From SG8-30 sp963695085 (GTDB lineage: Bacteria > Pseudomonadota > Gammaproteobacteria > Steroidobacterales > Steroidobacteraceae): DNA of 64,000 nt. Below, piece after piece: positions 24,985 through 35,101 of this stretch (position 1 is the first letter of the stretch; each line of letters begins with the position of its first letter). Location of the stretch: contig CAVOFV010000002.1 of assembly GCA_963695085.1 (NCBI GenBank), positions 62,001 to 126,000 on the forward strand, in the 5' to 3' direction. The notes under the pieces were generated by a model, which did not search any database, was not told the origin of the DNA, and saw only the letters and a program-made list of their open reading frames with translations. The translations under genes and the position numbers were made by a program.

Positions 24985-26715
24985 GTGAGCGGGCGCCGGA
25001 TTCAGCGCCGCGCCGTGCCCGCAGGCATCGAATTGCCGTCGTCGCTGCACCCGGTGCTGCGCCGCGTCTACGCGGCGCGCGGCGTGACCGCGGCCGGCGA
25101 GCTCGAGCTCGGGATCAGGAACCTGCTGCCGGTCTCGTCGCTGGATGGCGTCGAGGCCGCTGCCGAACTGCTGGTGAGCCACCTCGGGCGACGCTCGCGC
25201 ATCCTCGTCGTCGGCGACTACGACGCAGACGGCGCGACCAGCACCGCGCTGGTGGTGCGGCAATTGCGCCGCCTCGGCTTCCCGGACGTGGGCTACCGCA
25301 CGCCGGACCGGGTGCGCCACGGCTACGGGCTGACCGCGGCGCTGGTCGCGGAAATGGCCCCGGCCGAACCGGCGCTGATCATCACCGTGGACAACGGCGT
25401 CGCCGCGCACGGCGGCGTGGCCGCCGCGAATCGCCTCGGCATCGAGGTGCTGGTGACCGATCACCATTTGCCGGGCGCGGGGCTGCCGGACTGCGCGGCG
25501 ATGGTCAATCCGAACCTGCCCGGTGCGACCTTCGGCAGCCCGGCGCTGGCGGGCGTCGGCGTGGCGTTCTACCTGATGGCGGCGCTGACGCGCCAGCTGG
25601 AGCTGGCGCGCGGCGCGGCGCAGCCGCCCGTGACGGACCTGCTGGACCTGGTCGCGCTCGGCACGGTCGCGGATGTCGTGCCGCTCGATCGCAACAACCG
25701 CATCCTGGTCAGCGACGGCCTGCGGCGCGCCCGCGCGGGGCGCGGCGTGGCGGGACTGCGCGCGCTGGCGGAAGTGGGCCGGCGCGCCGTCGCCTCGCTC
25801 ACCGAGCGCGACCTGGGGTTTACGATCGGCCCGCGGCTCAATGCGGCCGGGCGCATCGACGACATGACGATCGGCATCCGCTGCCTGCTGAGCGACGATC
25901 CCCGCGAAGCCATGCAGCTCGCCTGCGAGCTCGACCGCCTCAACGGCGAGCGGCGCGACCTGGAGGCGCGCATGCGCGGCGAGGCGGCCGAGCTGCTGCG
26001 CACGATCCGCATCGAGGAGGGCGGCCTGCCCGCCGGGGTGGCGCTGTTCGACGCGGCCTGGCACCAGGGCGTGGTGGGACTGATCGCCTCGCGCATCAAG
26101 GACCGCGTGCACCGGCCGGTGGTGGCGTTCGCGCCGGCCGGACCCGGTGAACTGCGCGGCTCGGCGCGTTCCGTGGCCGGCGTGCACGTGCGGGACGTGC
26201 TCGAGGCCATCGACGTCGAGGAGCCCGGCCTGATACTGCGCTTCGGCGGTCACGCCATGGCGGCCGGGTTGTCGCTCGACGCGTCGCGCTACCAGCGCTT
26301 TGCCGACGCGTTCGCAGCGCAGGTGGGGCGCCGCCTGTCGCCGCAACAGATGCGCGGCGTGATCGAGAGCGACGGCGAGCTCACTCCCGGCGAACTGGTG
26401 CTCGAGACGGCGGTGGCGTTGCGCGACGGCGGGCCGTGGGGCCAGGGCTTTCCGGAGCCGCTGTTCGACGGCGAGTTCGAGATCGTCGAGGCGCGCACGG
26501 TCGGCGGCAGTCACCTCAAGGTCTGGGCGCGCCCCGACCCGGCGGCGCGGCCGCTCGAGGGCATCGCCTTCGGCTACTACGGCGAGGCCGGCGTGCCGCC
26601 CATGGCAGCCGGCACCCGGGTGCGCGCCGCCTACCGGCTCGACACGACCGACTTCGGCGGGACGCTGCGCCCGGAGCTCAAGTTCGATCTGGTCGAGCCG
26701 CTCGGCGGCGGCTGA
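24985..26715 (+). CDS. recJ: RecJ, single-stranded-DNA-specific 5'-3' exonuclease
   Basis: 576 aa from a GTG start; E. coli RecJ has 577. It degrades 5' ends in RecF-pathway recombination, mismatch repair and base excision repair. DHH-superfamily metal motifs: GDYDADG (77-83), TVDNG (135-139), DHH (159-161), and RFGGHAMAAGLSL of the DHHA1 domain. A TATCAT sequence at 24932-24937 could be its -10. The order recJ-prfB-lysS is that of Xanthomonas, where rpfE lies between recJ and prfB; here nothing intervenes. Confidence 0.95.
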   Translation: MSGRRIQRRAVPAGIELPSSLHPVLRRVYAARGVTAAGELELGIRNLLPVSSLDGVEAAAELLVSHLGRRSRILVVGDYDADGATSTALVVRQLRRLGFPDVGYRTPDRVRHGYGLTAALVAEMAPAEPALIITVDNGVAAHGGVAAANRLGIEVLVTDHHLPGAGLPDCAAMVNPNLPGATFGSPALAGVGVAFYLMAALTRQLELARGAAQPPVTDLLDLVALGTVADVVPLDRNNRILVSDGLRRARAGRGVAGLRALAEVGRRAVASLTERDLGFTIGPRLNAAGRIDDMTIGIRCLLSDDPREAMQLACELDRLNGERRDLEARMRGEAAELLRTIRIEEGGLPAGVALFDAAWHQGVVGLIASRIKDRVHRPVVAFAPAGPGELRGSARSVAGVHVRDVLEAIDVEEPGLILRFGGHAMAAGLSLDASRYQRFADAFAAQVGRRLSPQQMRGVIESDGELTPGELVLETAVALRDGGPWGQGFPEPLFDGEFEIVEARTVGGSHLKVWARPDPAARPLEGIAFGYYGEAGVPPMAAGTRVRAAYRLDTTDFGGTLRPELKFDLVEPLGGG

Positions 26716-26758
26716 TCTGTTACCATTCGCGCCTGTTTTTTCCCCCAGAAGCGTCTCG

Positions 26759-27854
26759 ATGGAAACTGCAACGCTGCGCCGCACCCTCAAGGAACTCGAT
26801 CAGCGCGTGGCCGCGCTGAGGGGGTATCTTTGAGTACGACCGCAAGCGCGAGCGACTCGAAGAAATAGGCCGCGAGCTGGAGAATCCGAAGATCTGGGAC
26901 AATCCCGAACGCGCCCAGGAATTCGGCCGCGAGCGCGCCCGCCTGGAGTCCGCGGTCGGCGAGCTCGATGCGCTCGGCAAGGGACGGGTCGACGCCATCG
27001 ACATGCTCGACCTCGTGGCGGCCGAGGAGGATGCCGCGGCGCTCGCCGAGCTCGAGCGTGACGTCGCCGCGCTGGATGAGCGGGTGGCGCGCCTGGAGTT
27101 CATGCGCATGTTCCCGGGCGAGATGGACCCGCACAGCGCCTTCCTCGACATCCAGTCCGGCGCCGGCGGCACCGAGGCCCAGGACTGGGCGCAGATGCTG
27201 ATGCGCATGTACCTGCGCTGGGCCGATGCGCGCGGCTTCGCCGTGGAGGTCGTCGAGGAGAGCCCGGGCGAGGTCGCGGGCATCAAGAGCGCAACGCTGA
27301 AGGTGGATGGCGAGTACGCCTACGGCTGGCTGCGTACCGAGACGGGCGTGCACCGGCTGGTGCGCAAGTCGCCCTTCGACTCGGGCAACCGCCGGCACAC
27401 GTCCTTCGCGTCGGTGTTCGTCTCGCCCGAGGTGGACGACGACATCAACATCGAGGTCAACCCGGCCGATATCGAGACGGACACCTACCGCGCGAGCGGC
27501 GCTGGCGGACAGCACGTCAACAAGACTGATTCCGCGGTGCGGCTGCGGCATCTGCCGTCGGGGATCGTGGTCGCCTGCCAGAGCCAGCGCAGCCAGCACA
27601 AGAACCGCTCGACCGCCATGAAGATGCTCAAGGCCAAGCTGTACGAACTCGAGGTCAACAAGCGCAATGCGGCGGCACGCGTGCTCGAGGACCAGAAGAC
27701 GGACGTCGGCTGGGGCCACCAGATCCGCTCCTACGTGCTCGACCAGTCGCGGATCAAGGACCTGAGGACCGCCGTCGAGGTGGGCGACACGCAGTCGGTG
27801 CTGGACGGCGACCTGGACCAGTTTCTGGAAGCAAGCCTGAAGAAGGGCCTGTAG
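26759..27854 (+). CDS. prfB: PrfB, peptide chain release factor 2, with programmed +1 frameshift
   Basis: 364 aa after frameshifting: codons 26759-26830, skip T26831, then 26832-27854. Reading straight through, the frame hits TGA at 26831-26833 after 24 codons. The site is AGG GGG TAT CTT TGA, the classic RF2 autoregulation site: Shine-Dalgarno-like AGGGGG, slippery CTT and a UGA stop read only by RF2. The joined protein reads RGYL-EYDRKRERLEE, as in the family. The SPF motif for UGA recognition (KSPFDSGNRRHTS) and GAGGQHVNK (GGQ, peptidyl-tRNA hydrolysis) are present. It ends ten bases before lysS, as in E. coli. Confidence 0.96.
26821..26833 (+). promoter_or_regulatory. RF2 programmed +1 frameshift site
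   Basis: The stimulatory AGGGGG runs from 26819 to 26824, then TAT, the slip codon CTT (26828-26830) and the in-frame TGA (26831-26833). Spacing is identical to E. coli prfB. The base after TGA is G, whereas the commonly reported context is C (CUU UGA C). Low RF2 slows termination at UGA and lets the ribosome slip, restoring RF2 synthesis. Confidence 0.95.
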
Positions 27855-27864
27855 CGGGGATGCA

Positions 27865-29367
<1,503 letters not shown>

Positions 29368-29377
29368 GGCGAGATCT

Positions 29378-29392
29378 GACCCTGGCAGGGTC
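29378..29392. repeat. Short inverted repeat between lysS and murI
   Basis: GACCCT (29378-29383), loop GGC, AGGGTC (29387-29392). It contains the TCTGACCC / GGGTCTGG words that recur near other gene junctions in this window. With no T-tract it is at best a weak terminator. Confidence 0.4.
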
Positions 29393-29413
29393 TGGCGCCT
29401 CCGCAAGCCATCG

Positions 29414-30232
29414 ATGACCGGCAATGCAAACCTCCCGGTCGGCGTATTCGACTCCGGCGTCGGCGGCCTGACGGTGCTGCGCGCGCTGCGCGCGGCGCTG
29501 CCGGCCGAGGACTTCATCTACCTGGGCGACACGGCGCGGCTGCCGTACGGGACCAAGAGCGCGGACACGGTCGTGCGCTATTCGCTGCGCGCCTCGCAGG
29601 CGCTCGTCGAGCGCGGCGTCAAGTGCCTGGTGGTCGCCTGCAACACTGCGTCCTCGGTGGCGCTCGACGCGTTGCGCGAGCGCTTCGGGCGGCTGCCCGT
29701 GATCGGCGTGCTGGAGCCCGGCGCCGTGGCGGCCGTGCGGGCCTCGCCACGACAGCGCATTGCCGTGATCGCCACCGAGGGAACGGTGCGCGGCGGCGCC
29801 TACCCGCGGGCCATTGCCGGCCTGGCGCCGGCGGCCACGGTGACCCAGCGCGCCTGCCCGCTGTTCGTGGCGCTGGCCGAGGAGGGCTGGACCGATGGGC
29901 CGGTCGCACAGGCGATCGCCGGGCGCTACCTCGAGCCGCTGTTCGCGGGACCGGACGCGCCGGACACGCTGTTGCTGGGCTGCACGCATTTCCCCGTGCT
30001 GGACGGACCGATCCGCCGCGCGGTGGGCGATGGGGTGGCCGTCATCGACTCGGCCGACACGGCAGCCGCGGCCGTGGCGCGGCAGCTCGCGCTGGCGGGC
30101 CTGGCCAGGCCGGGCGGTACCGGCCGCGTGCGGCTGCTGGCGACCGACGGGCCAGAACGGTTTGCGGCGGTCGGTGCGGTGTTTTCCGGCGCACCGATCG
30201 CGCCAAACGAGGTCGAGCTGATTGACCTGTGA
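29414..30232 (+). CDS. murI: MurI, glutamate racemase
   Basis: 272 aa. It supplies D-glutamate for peptidoglycan. The N-terminus GVFDSGVGGLTVLRAL is the family signature. The two catalytic cysteines are C76 in VVACNTASS and C190 in LLGCTHFPVL. The gene starts 46 bases after lysS with a short hairpin between. The opposing gene ygfZ ends 27 bases downstream; the gap holds the 13-base palindrome GGCGCGACGCGCC, which is too small to call a terminator. Confidence 0.95.
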   Translation: MTGNANLPVGVFDSGVGGLTVLRALRAALPAEDFIYLGDTARLPYGTKSADTVVRYSLRASQALVERGVKCLVVACNTASSVALDALRERFGRLPVIGVLEPGAVAAVRASPRQRIAVIATEGTVRGGAYPRAIAGLAPAATVTQRACPLFVALAEEGWTDGPVAQAIAGRYLEPLFAGPDAPDTLLLGCTHFPVLDGPIRRAVGDGVAVIDSADTAAAAVARQLALAGLARPGGTGRVRLLATDGPERFAAVGAVFSGAPIAPNEVELIDL

Positions 30233-30259
30233 CGATCGTGGCGTGACGGCGCGACGCGC

Positions 30260-31132
30260 CTAGCGGTCGGCTGCCGCCTCCGGCACCGCGTAGGGCAGGG
30301 ACAACGGCGTGCAGGTCACCCGGCCGGCGGCGTCGGTCAACGCCAGTCCGGCGGATTCGATGCCGACCACCGCGAGCAGTTCGCCTTCCGCTGGACCGCC
30401 CGCCAGCCGCACGACCTTGCCCACCTCGGTCCCGGCATGGCACAGGGCGGCACCCGCGGCGAGATCGCCGGCGCCCGCAAAGCGGTAACGGAACATGCGG
30501 CGCTTGAGGCGACCGAGATACTGAACGCGGGCCACGACTTCCTGACCGGTGTAGCAGCCTTTCCTGAGGCTCACGGCATCGAGCAGGTCGAGGTTCAGCA
30601 TCTGCGGCACCCAGGCCTCGCTGGTCGCGGCGTACACCTCCGGCTCGCCCAGGGCGACGCACAGGGCGTCCCATGGTCCTGGCTGGCCGGCGCCAGCCTG
30701 CGACGCAGGCCATGAGTCCGCCGGACCGATCACCAGGGTCCGCGTGCGATCGACCTGCAATGCCTCCCAACCTCCCGCCGGCGCGCTCCACGCGCCATCG
30801 CCGGCGCTCAGGCCGGCGACGAGCAACTCATTGCTGGCATCGTGCACGGTGACCCTGGCCCGCAATACGAACCGCCGCAGGCGCTCCGCGACCGGCCCGG
30901 CGAGTTCGCGCGGCAGCACGACGGCGACCCCGCGCGCCAGGCGGCCGATGCGGACGGTGGAGATGACGCGGCCTTGGGCCGAGCAAAGCGCCGCGAGCTT
31001 GGCCTGTCCGGGTGCGAGACCGAGGATGTCCGCGCTCACCTGGCCGTGCAGGAAGGCAAGGGCCTCCGTCCCGTCGAGCAACAGGACGCCTTGTCTGGGC
31101 AATTGGGTAGGTGCCAGCGGCATGCGCGACAT
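30260..31132 (-). CDS. ygfZ: YgfZ, folate-dependent Fe-S cluster maintenance protein
   Basis: 290 aa from ATG 31132 (ATG 31123 is a near alternative). The signature KGCYTGQEVVARVQYLGRLKRR matches K-G-C-Y-x-G-Q-E of the YgfZ/GcvT family, whose Cys is needed for function. The N-terminal part, FLHGQVSADI and GRVISTVRI, is typical. YgfZ supports repair or assembly of certain [4Fe-4S] enzymes with tetrahydrofolate. It is divergent from the complex II block; E. coli also links ygfZ with sdhE (ygfY) and ygfX. Confidence 0.92.
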   Translation of the reverse strand: MSRMPLAPTQLPRQGVLLLDGTEALAFLHGQVSADILGLAPGQAKLAALCSAQGRVISTVRIGRLARGVAVVLPRELAGPVAERLRRFVLRARVTVHDASNELLVAGLSAGDGAWSAPAGGWEALQVDRTRTLVIGPADSWPASQAGAGQPGPWDALCVALGEPEVYAATSEAWVPQMLNLDLLDAVSLRKGCYTGQEVVARVQYLGRLKRRMFRYRFAGAGDLAAGAALCHAGTEVGKVVRLAGGPAEGELLAVVGIESAGLALTDAAGRVTCTPLSLPYAVPEAAADR

Positions 31133-31244
31133 GGTAACCGCACCGCGCCATGCGGGGCGCGCCCCGTCATGCGGTCCTGGATCTGCGTGCTCACGGCAGA
31201 TATTGCCTTGGGATTGTCGCGGTCGATCTGGCAGAATCGCCGCA

Positions 31245-31424
31245 ATGCGCAAGCCGATCGTCAACATCCTGCAGCCGGCCGGGCCCGGCCCCGGCAGGCA
31301 GGACGCGGACAGCCCGGCCCCGACCCCGGCGCCGGCTCGCCCGGCCGAGACAGGCGGGCCCCCGGGGCCGGAGCCGACGCGCTACGGCGACTGGGAAAAG
31401 GGCGGCCGATGCATCGACTTCTGA
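31245..31424 (+). CDS. SDHAF4/DUF1674 succinate dehydrogenase assembly factor
   Basis: 59 aa, a short gene. A disordered Pro/Ala/Gly-rich middle is followed by the diagnostic C-terminus GGPPGPEPTRYGDWEKGGRC, ending IDF. That matches the DUF1674 (SDHAF4/Sdh8) motif GGPxGPEPTRYGDWE. In mitochondria SDHAF4 binds flavinylated SdhA and promotes its joining to SdhB while limiting ROS. The gene lies 30 bases upstream of sdhC, so the genomic context fits the function. The start ATG 31245 leads into MRKPIVNIL; no strong Shine-Dalgarno is visible. Confidence 0.85.
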   Translation: MRKPIVNILQPAGPGPGRQDADSPAPTPAPARPAETGGPPGPEPTRYGDWEKGGRCIDF

Positions 31425-31454
31425 GCGGGCTGCGATGACGGTGGAGAAACGCTG

Positions 31455-31853
31455 ATGCCGACGCCGGACCGGCCCCTGTCGCCACACCTGCAGGTGTACC
31501 GCCCGATGTACACGATGGTGCTGTCGATGGCGCACCGGGTCAGCGGCGTATTCCAGTCGGTCGGCCTGCTGCTGCTGGTGGGTTGGCTGATGGCCGCGGC
31601 CAGCGGCGCCGCCGCTTACGAGGCGGCGACCCGCTTCCTCTCGCACCCGCTGGCGCGCGTGCTGATGGCGGCGTGGATCGTGGCTTTCTGGTATCACCTC
31701 TTCGCCGGCCTGCGACACCTGGTGTGGGATGCCGGCTACGGGTTCGACAAGCAGGTTGCGCGGCGCAGCGGAGAATTCGTCGTGCTGCTGACGGTGCTCG
31801 CCTCGGTGTTCACGCTGGCGCTGGCGTGGCGCCACCTGGGAGGCCAGCCATGA
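31455..31853 (+). CDS. sdhC: SdhC, succinate dehydrogenase cytochrome b556 subunit
   Basis: 132 aa with three membrane helices (about 28-50, 65-88, 106-125). The start motif RPLSPHLQVYRP and SMAHRVSGVF belong to the family, where His and Ser contribute to the heme/quinone site. The second helix carries WYHLFAGLRHLVWDAGYG with the heme-ligand histidine. SdhC and SdhD anchor complex II in the inner membrane and pass electrons to ubiquinone. Its stop overlaps the sdhD start. Confidence 0.95.
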   Translation: MPTPDRPLSPHLQVYRPMYTMVLSMAHRVSGVFQSVGLLLLVGWLMAAASGAAAYEAATRFLSHPLARVLMAAWIVAFWYHLFAGLRHLVWDAGYGFDKQVARRSGEFVVLLTVLASVFTLALAWRHLGGQP

Positions 31854-32236
31854 ACCGCGGCGCGCGGGTCGGCGACGTGCTGGGCCACGGCTCGGCACGC
31901 GAGGGCGTCCATCACTGGTGGCAGCTGCGCACGACCTCCGCGGCGCTGGCCGTGCTCGGTGTGTGGTTCGTGATCGCGGTCCTGACGCTGCCGGACCTGG
32001 GCTGGTCGAGCGTGACCGCCTGGATCGCGCGGCCCGTCAACGCGGTGCTGCTGCTGCTGTTCGTCGCCGTCACCACCTGGCACTCTGCGCTCGGCCTGCA
32101 GGTCGTGGTCGAGGACTACGTGCGCGGCAAGGGCGCCCGCGTGCTGGCGCTCGTGCTGCTGCGGTTCGCGCACGTGCTGGCAGGGGCGGCCGCCGTGTTC
32201 GCGGTGCTGAAGCTGGCGCTCGGGGGACACGCATGA
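31850..32236 (+). CDS. sdhD: SdhD, succinate dehydrogenase membrane anchor subunit
   Basis: 128 aa. The N-terminal GVHHWWQLRTTSAALAVLG is followed by three membrane helices. WHSALGLQVVVEDYVRGK carries the histidine and the conserved D-Y pair near the quinone site. ATG 31850 overlaps the sdhC stop and has GGGAGG just upstream. Its own stop overlaps the sdhA start, so the three are probably translated together. Confidence 0.93.
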   Translation: MNRGARVGDVLGHGSAREGVHHWWQLRTTSAALAVLGVWFVIAVLTLPDLGWSSVTAWIARPVNAVLLLLFVAVTTWHSALGLQVVVEDYVRGKGARVLALVLLRFAHVLAGAAAVFAVLKLALGGHA

Positions 32237-34017
32237 CGGCCTACGAGTTCATCGACCACAGCAGCGACGTGGTGGTCATCGGCGCCGGCGGCGCGGGGCT
32301 GCGCGCGGCGGTGGGGCTGGCCGAGGCGGGACTGTCGACGGCCTGCCTGAGCAAGGTGTTTCCGACCCGCAGCCACACGGTGGCGGCGCAGGGCGGCATC
32401 AGCGCGGCGCTGGGCAACATGGGCACCGACGACTGGCGCTTTCATTTCTACGACACCATCAAGGGCTCGGACTGGCTCGGCGACCAGGATGCGGTGGCCT
32501 ACATGTGCCGGGAAGCGCCCGGCGCGGTGCTCGAGCTCGAGCATTACGGCGTGCCGTTCTCGCGCACCGAGGACGGGCGCATCTACCAGCGCCCGTTCGG
32601 CGGCATGACCACCCACTACGGCGAGGGCATTGCGCAGCGCACCTGCGCGGCGGCCGACCGCACGGGCCACGCGATGCTGCACACGCTGTACCAGCAGGCG
32701 CTCAAGCACCGCGTCAACTTCTTCATCGAGTATTTCGCGCTCGACCTGATCATGGAGGATGGCGAGTGCCGCGGCGTGGTGGCGCTGGACCTGGAGACGG
32801 GCACGCTGCACCGCTTCCGCGCGCACATGACGGTGCTCGCCACCGGCGGTTATGGCCGCACCTATTTCTCGTGCACCTCGGCGCACACCTGCACCGGCGA
32901 CGGCGGCGGCATGGCGCTGCGCGCGGGACTGCCGCTGCAGGACATGGAATTCGTGCAGTTCCACCCGACCGGCATCTACGGTGCCGGCTGCCTGATCACC
33001 GAGGGCGTGCGCGGCGAGGGCGGCGTGTTGCGCAATGCCGACGGCGAGCGCTTCATGGAGCGTTACGCGCCGAATGCCAAGGACCTCGCGTCGCGCGACG
33101 TGGTGAGCCGCTCGATGACCATCGAGATTCGCGAGGGGCGCGGCGTCGGGCCGCACAAGGACCACATCTTCCTGCACCTCGAGCACCTCGGCGCCGAGGT
33201 CATCGACAAGCGGCTGCCGGGCATCGCCGAGACGGCACGCATCTTCGCGGGCGTCGACGTGGCGCGCGAGCCGATCCCGGTGCTGCCGACCGCGCACTAC
33301 AACATGGGCGGCATTCCCTGCAACGTCGACGGCGCGGTGCTGACCCGCCGCGGCGACGACCCGAACGCGGTCGTCGCGGGGCTGATGGCCATCGGCGAGG
33401 CGGCCTGCGTGTCGGTGCATGGCGCCAACCGGCTCGGTTCCAACTCGCTGCTGGACCTGGTCGTCTTTGGCAGGGCGGCCGCCCGGCATTGCGCGCGGAC
33501 GGTCACCCCGGGCGCGACCCACCGCCCGCTGCGCAAGGACGCCGGCCAGCTGGCCGTCGCGCGCCTCGACCGCTATCGCAATGCCGCCGGCTCGCGGCCG
33601 ACCGCGGAACTGCGGGTCGAGATGCAGCGCATCATGCAGGACTACGCGGCCGTGTTCCGCACCGGCGCGACGCTCAGGGAGGGCTGCGAGAAGCTCGCGC
33701 AGACTTACGGGGCGCTCGCGGACCTGCGCGTCAGCGACCGCTCGCTGATCTTCAACACCGACCTCATCGAGACGCTCGAGCTGGAGAACCTGCTGATGCA
33801 GGCGGCGGCGACCATCCACTCGGCGGAACAGCGCGAGGAGAGCCGCGGCGCGCACGCGCGCGAGGACTTCCCCGGGCGCGACGACGCCGACTGGCTGAAG
33901 CACAGCCTGGCGTGGGTGGAGGGCCCGGGGCGCGTGCGCACCGGTCACCGGCCGGTGCAGCTCGCGACGCTGACCGACGAGGTCGAGTCCATCCCGCCGA
34001 AGACCCGCACCTACTGA
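32233..34017 (+). CDS. sdhA: SdhA, succinate dehydrogenase flavoprotein subunit
   Basis: 594 aa. The FAD-binding N-terminus VVVIGAGGAGLRAAVGLAE is followed by FPTRSHTVAAQGGISAALG, where the histidine carries covalent FAD. FHPTGIYGAGCLITEG, LPTAHYNMGGIPCN and SVHGANRLGSNSLLDLVVFG are substrate and capping-domain motifs. The C-terminus ends RPVQ, IPPKTRTY. It oxidises succinate to fumarate. The start ATG 32233 overlaps the sdhD stop. A 37-base gap with a tandem heptamer separates it from sdhB. Confidence 0.97.
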   Translation: MTAYEFIDHSSDVVVIGAGGAGLRAAVGLAEAGLSTACLSKVFPTRSHTVAAQGGISAALGNMGTDDWRFHFYDTIKGSDWLGDQDAVAYMCREAPGAVLELEHYGVPFSRTEDGRIYQRPFGGMTTHYGEGIAQRTCAAADRTGHAMLHTLYQQALKHRVNFFIEYFALDLIMEDGECRGVVALDLETGTLHRFRAHMTVLATGGYGRTYFSCTSAHTCTGDGGGMALRAGLPLQDMEFVQFHPTGIYGAGCLITEGVRGEGGVLRNADGERFMERYAPNAKDLASRDVVSRSMTIEIREGRGVGPHKDHIFLHLEHLGAEVIDKRLPGIAETARIFAGVDVAREPIPVLPTAHYNMGGIPCNVDGAVLTRRGDDPNAVVAGLMAIGEAACVSVHGANRLGSNSLLDLVVFGRAAARHCARTVTPGATHRPLRKDAGQLAVARLDRYRNAAGSRPTAELRVEMQRIMQDYAAVFRTGATLREGCEKLAQTYGALADLRVSDRSLIFNTDLIETLELENLLMQAAATIHSAEQREESRGAHAREDFPGRDDADWLKHSLAWVEGPGRVRTGHRPVQLATLTDEVESIPPKTRTY

Positions 34018-34020
34018 TCA

Positions 34021-34041
34021 CTAACCGCTAACCGCCAACCG
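34021..34041. repeat. Three tandem heptamers between sdhA and sdhB
   Basis: CTAACCG (34021-34027), CTAACCG (34028-34034) and CCAACCG (34035-34041) stand head to tail just upstream of sdhB. No ribosome-binding role is apparent. It may be a small slippage-generated repeat, or a spacer between the sdhA stop and the sdhB start. Confidence 0.6.
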
Positions 34042-34054
34042 CTGGTCCCATCCT

Positions 34055-34843
34055 ATGGCCGAATTCAGACTGCCCGCCAATTCCCGCTACACCGAGGTGC
34101 CGGGGCATGTGCACAAGGCGCCGGCGGGCGCCACCGATGTGCGCACCTTCCGCATCTACCGCTGGGATCCGGACCGCGGCGAGAAGCCGCGCGTGGACAG
34201 CTATGAAGTGGACATGGAGCGCTGCGGGCCGATGGTCCTCGACGCACTGATCCTCATCAAGAACTCGGTCGATGCCACGCTGACTTTCCGGCGTTCCTGC
34301 CGCGAGGGGATCTGCGGCTCGTGCGCGATGAACCTGGACGGCGTCAATACGCTGGCCTGCACGACCGCCATCGAGGACATCAACGGCGACGTGCGGGTCT
34401 TCCCGCTGCCGCACCTGCCGGTGGTCAAGGACCTGGTACCGGACCTCAGCAACTTCTATGCCCAGTACGCCTCGGTCAGGCCCTGGCTGCAGACCCGCAC
34501 GCCGGTCGCCACCGATCGCGAGCGGCTGCAGTCGCCGCACGAGCAGGAGCAGATCCACAAGCCGAGCGCCTGCATCCTGTGCGCCTGCTGCTCGACCAGC
34601 TGTCCGAGCTACTGGTGGAACGCCGACCGGTACCTCGGCCCCGCCGCACTGCTGGCGGCGTACCGCTGGATCGTGGATTCCCGCGACGAGGCGACCGGCC
34701 AGCGCCTCGACGAGCTCGAGGACCCGTTCCGGCTTTACCGCTGCCACACGATCATGAACTGCACCGAGGCCTGCCCGAAGGATCTCAACCCGGCCCGCGC
34801 CATCGCCGAGATCAAGAAGATGATGGCCGAGCGCCAGTTCTGA
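34055..34843 (+). CDS. sdhB: SdhB, succinate dehydrogenase iron-sulfur subunit
   Basis: 262 aa. The N-terminal ferredoxin domain binds [2Fe-2S] with CREGICGSCAMNLDG plus a later Cys (NTLACTT). The C-terminal domain binds [4Fe-4S] and [3Fe-4S] with CILCACCSTSCPSYWWN and CHTIMNCTEACPKDLNP. It carries electrons from SdhA to the membrane subunits. An additional N-terminal stretch of about 25 residues precedes RTFRIYRWDPD, slightly longer than E. coli SdhB. Confidence 0.96.
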   Translation: MAEFRLPANSRYTEVPGHVHKAPAGATDVRTFRIYRWDPDRGEKPRVDSYEVDMERCGPMVLDALILIKNSVDATLTFRRSCREGICGSCAMNLDGVNTLACTTAIEDINGDVRVFPLPHLPVVKDLVPDLSNFYAQYASVRPWLQTRTPVATDRERLQSPHEQEQIHKPSACILCACCSTSCPSYWWNADRYLGPAALLAAYRWIVDSRDEATGQRLDELEDPFRLYRCHTIMNCTEACPKDLNPARAIAEIKKMMAERQF

Positions 34844-34852
34844 GCCTGCGCC

Positions 34853-35101
34853 ATGACGGCCTGGGCTGCGAGCGGCCGGCTCAGGTGGCGCTGCCGGCGC
34901 GGCATGAAGGAACTCGATGTCGTGCTGGAACGCTGGCTGGAGGCCGGCTGTCCCGGCGCCGACGAGTCCAGCCTGCCGGCGCTGGAACGCCTGCTCGACG
35001 CAGCGGATCCTGAACTGGCGCGCTGGCTGCTCGGCCCCGGGCGGCCGGCCGACCCGGCGCTGCGCGCAATCGTCGATGCCATCCTGGCAGTTCGCCGCTG
35101 A
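34853..35101 (+). CDS. sdhE: SdhE, FAD assembly factor for succinate dehydrogenase
   Basis: 82 aa. The motif GRLRWRCRRGMKELDVVLERWLE matches the RGMxE motif of the SdhE/SDHAF2 (YgfY) family, which promotes covalent flavin attachment to SdhA. It starts nine bases after sdhB, in the same operon as its client. Its last 26 bases overlap the start of the next gene. Confidence 0.92.
   Translation: MTAWAASGRLRWRCRRGMKELDVVLERWLEAGCPGADESSLPALERLLDAADPELARWLLGPGRPADPALRAIVDAILAVRR

Noticed and set aside
26759..26833. prfB as a frameshifted pseudogene
   Set aside because: The interruption is the known RF2 autoregulatory frameshift with all its signals, and the rest of the gene is intact.
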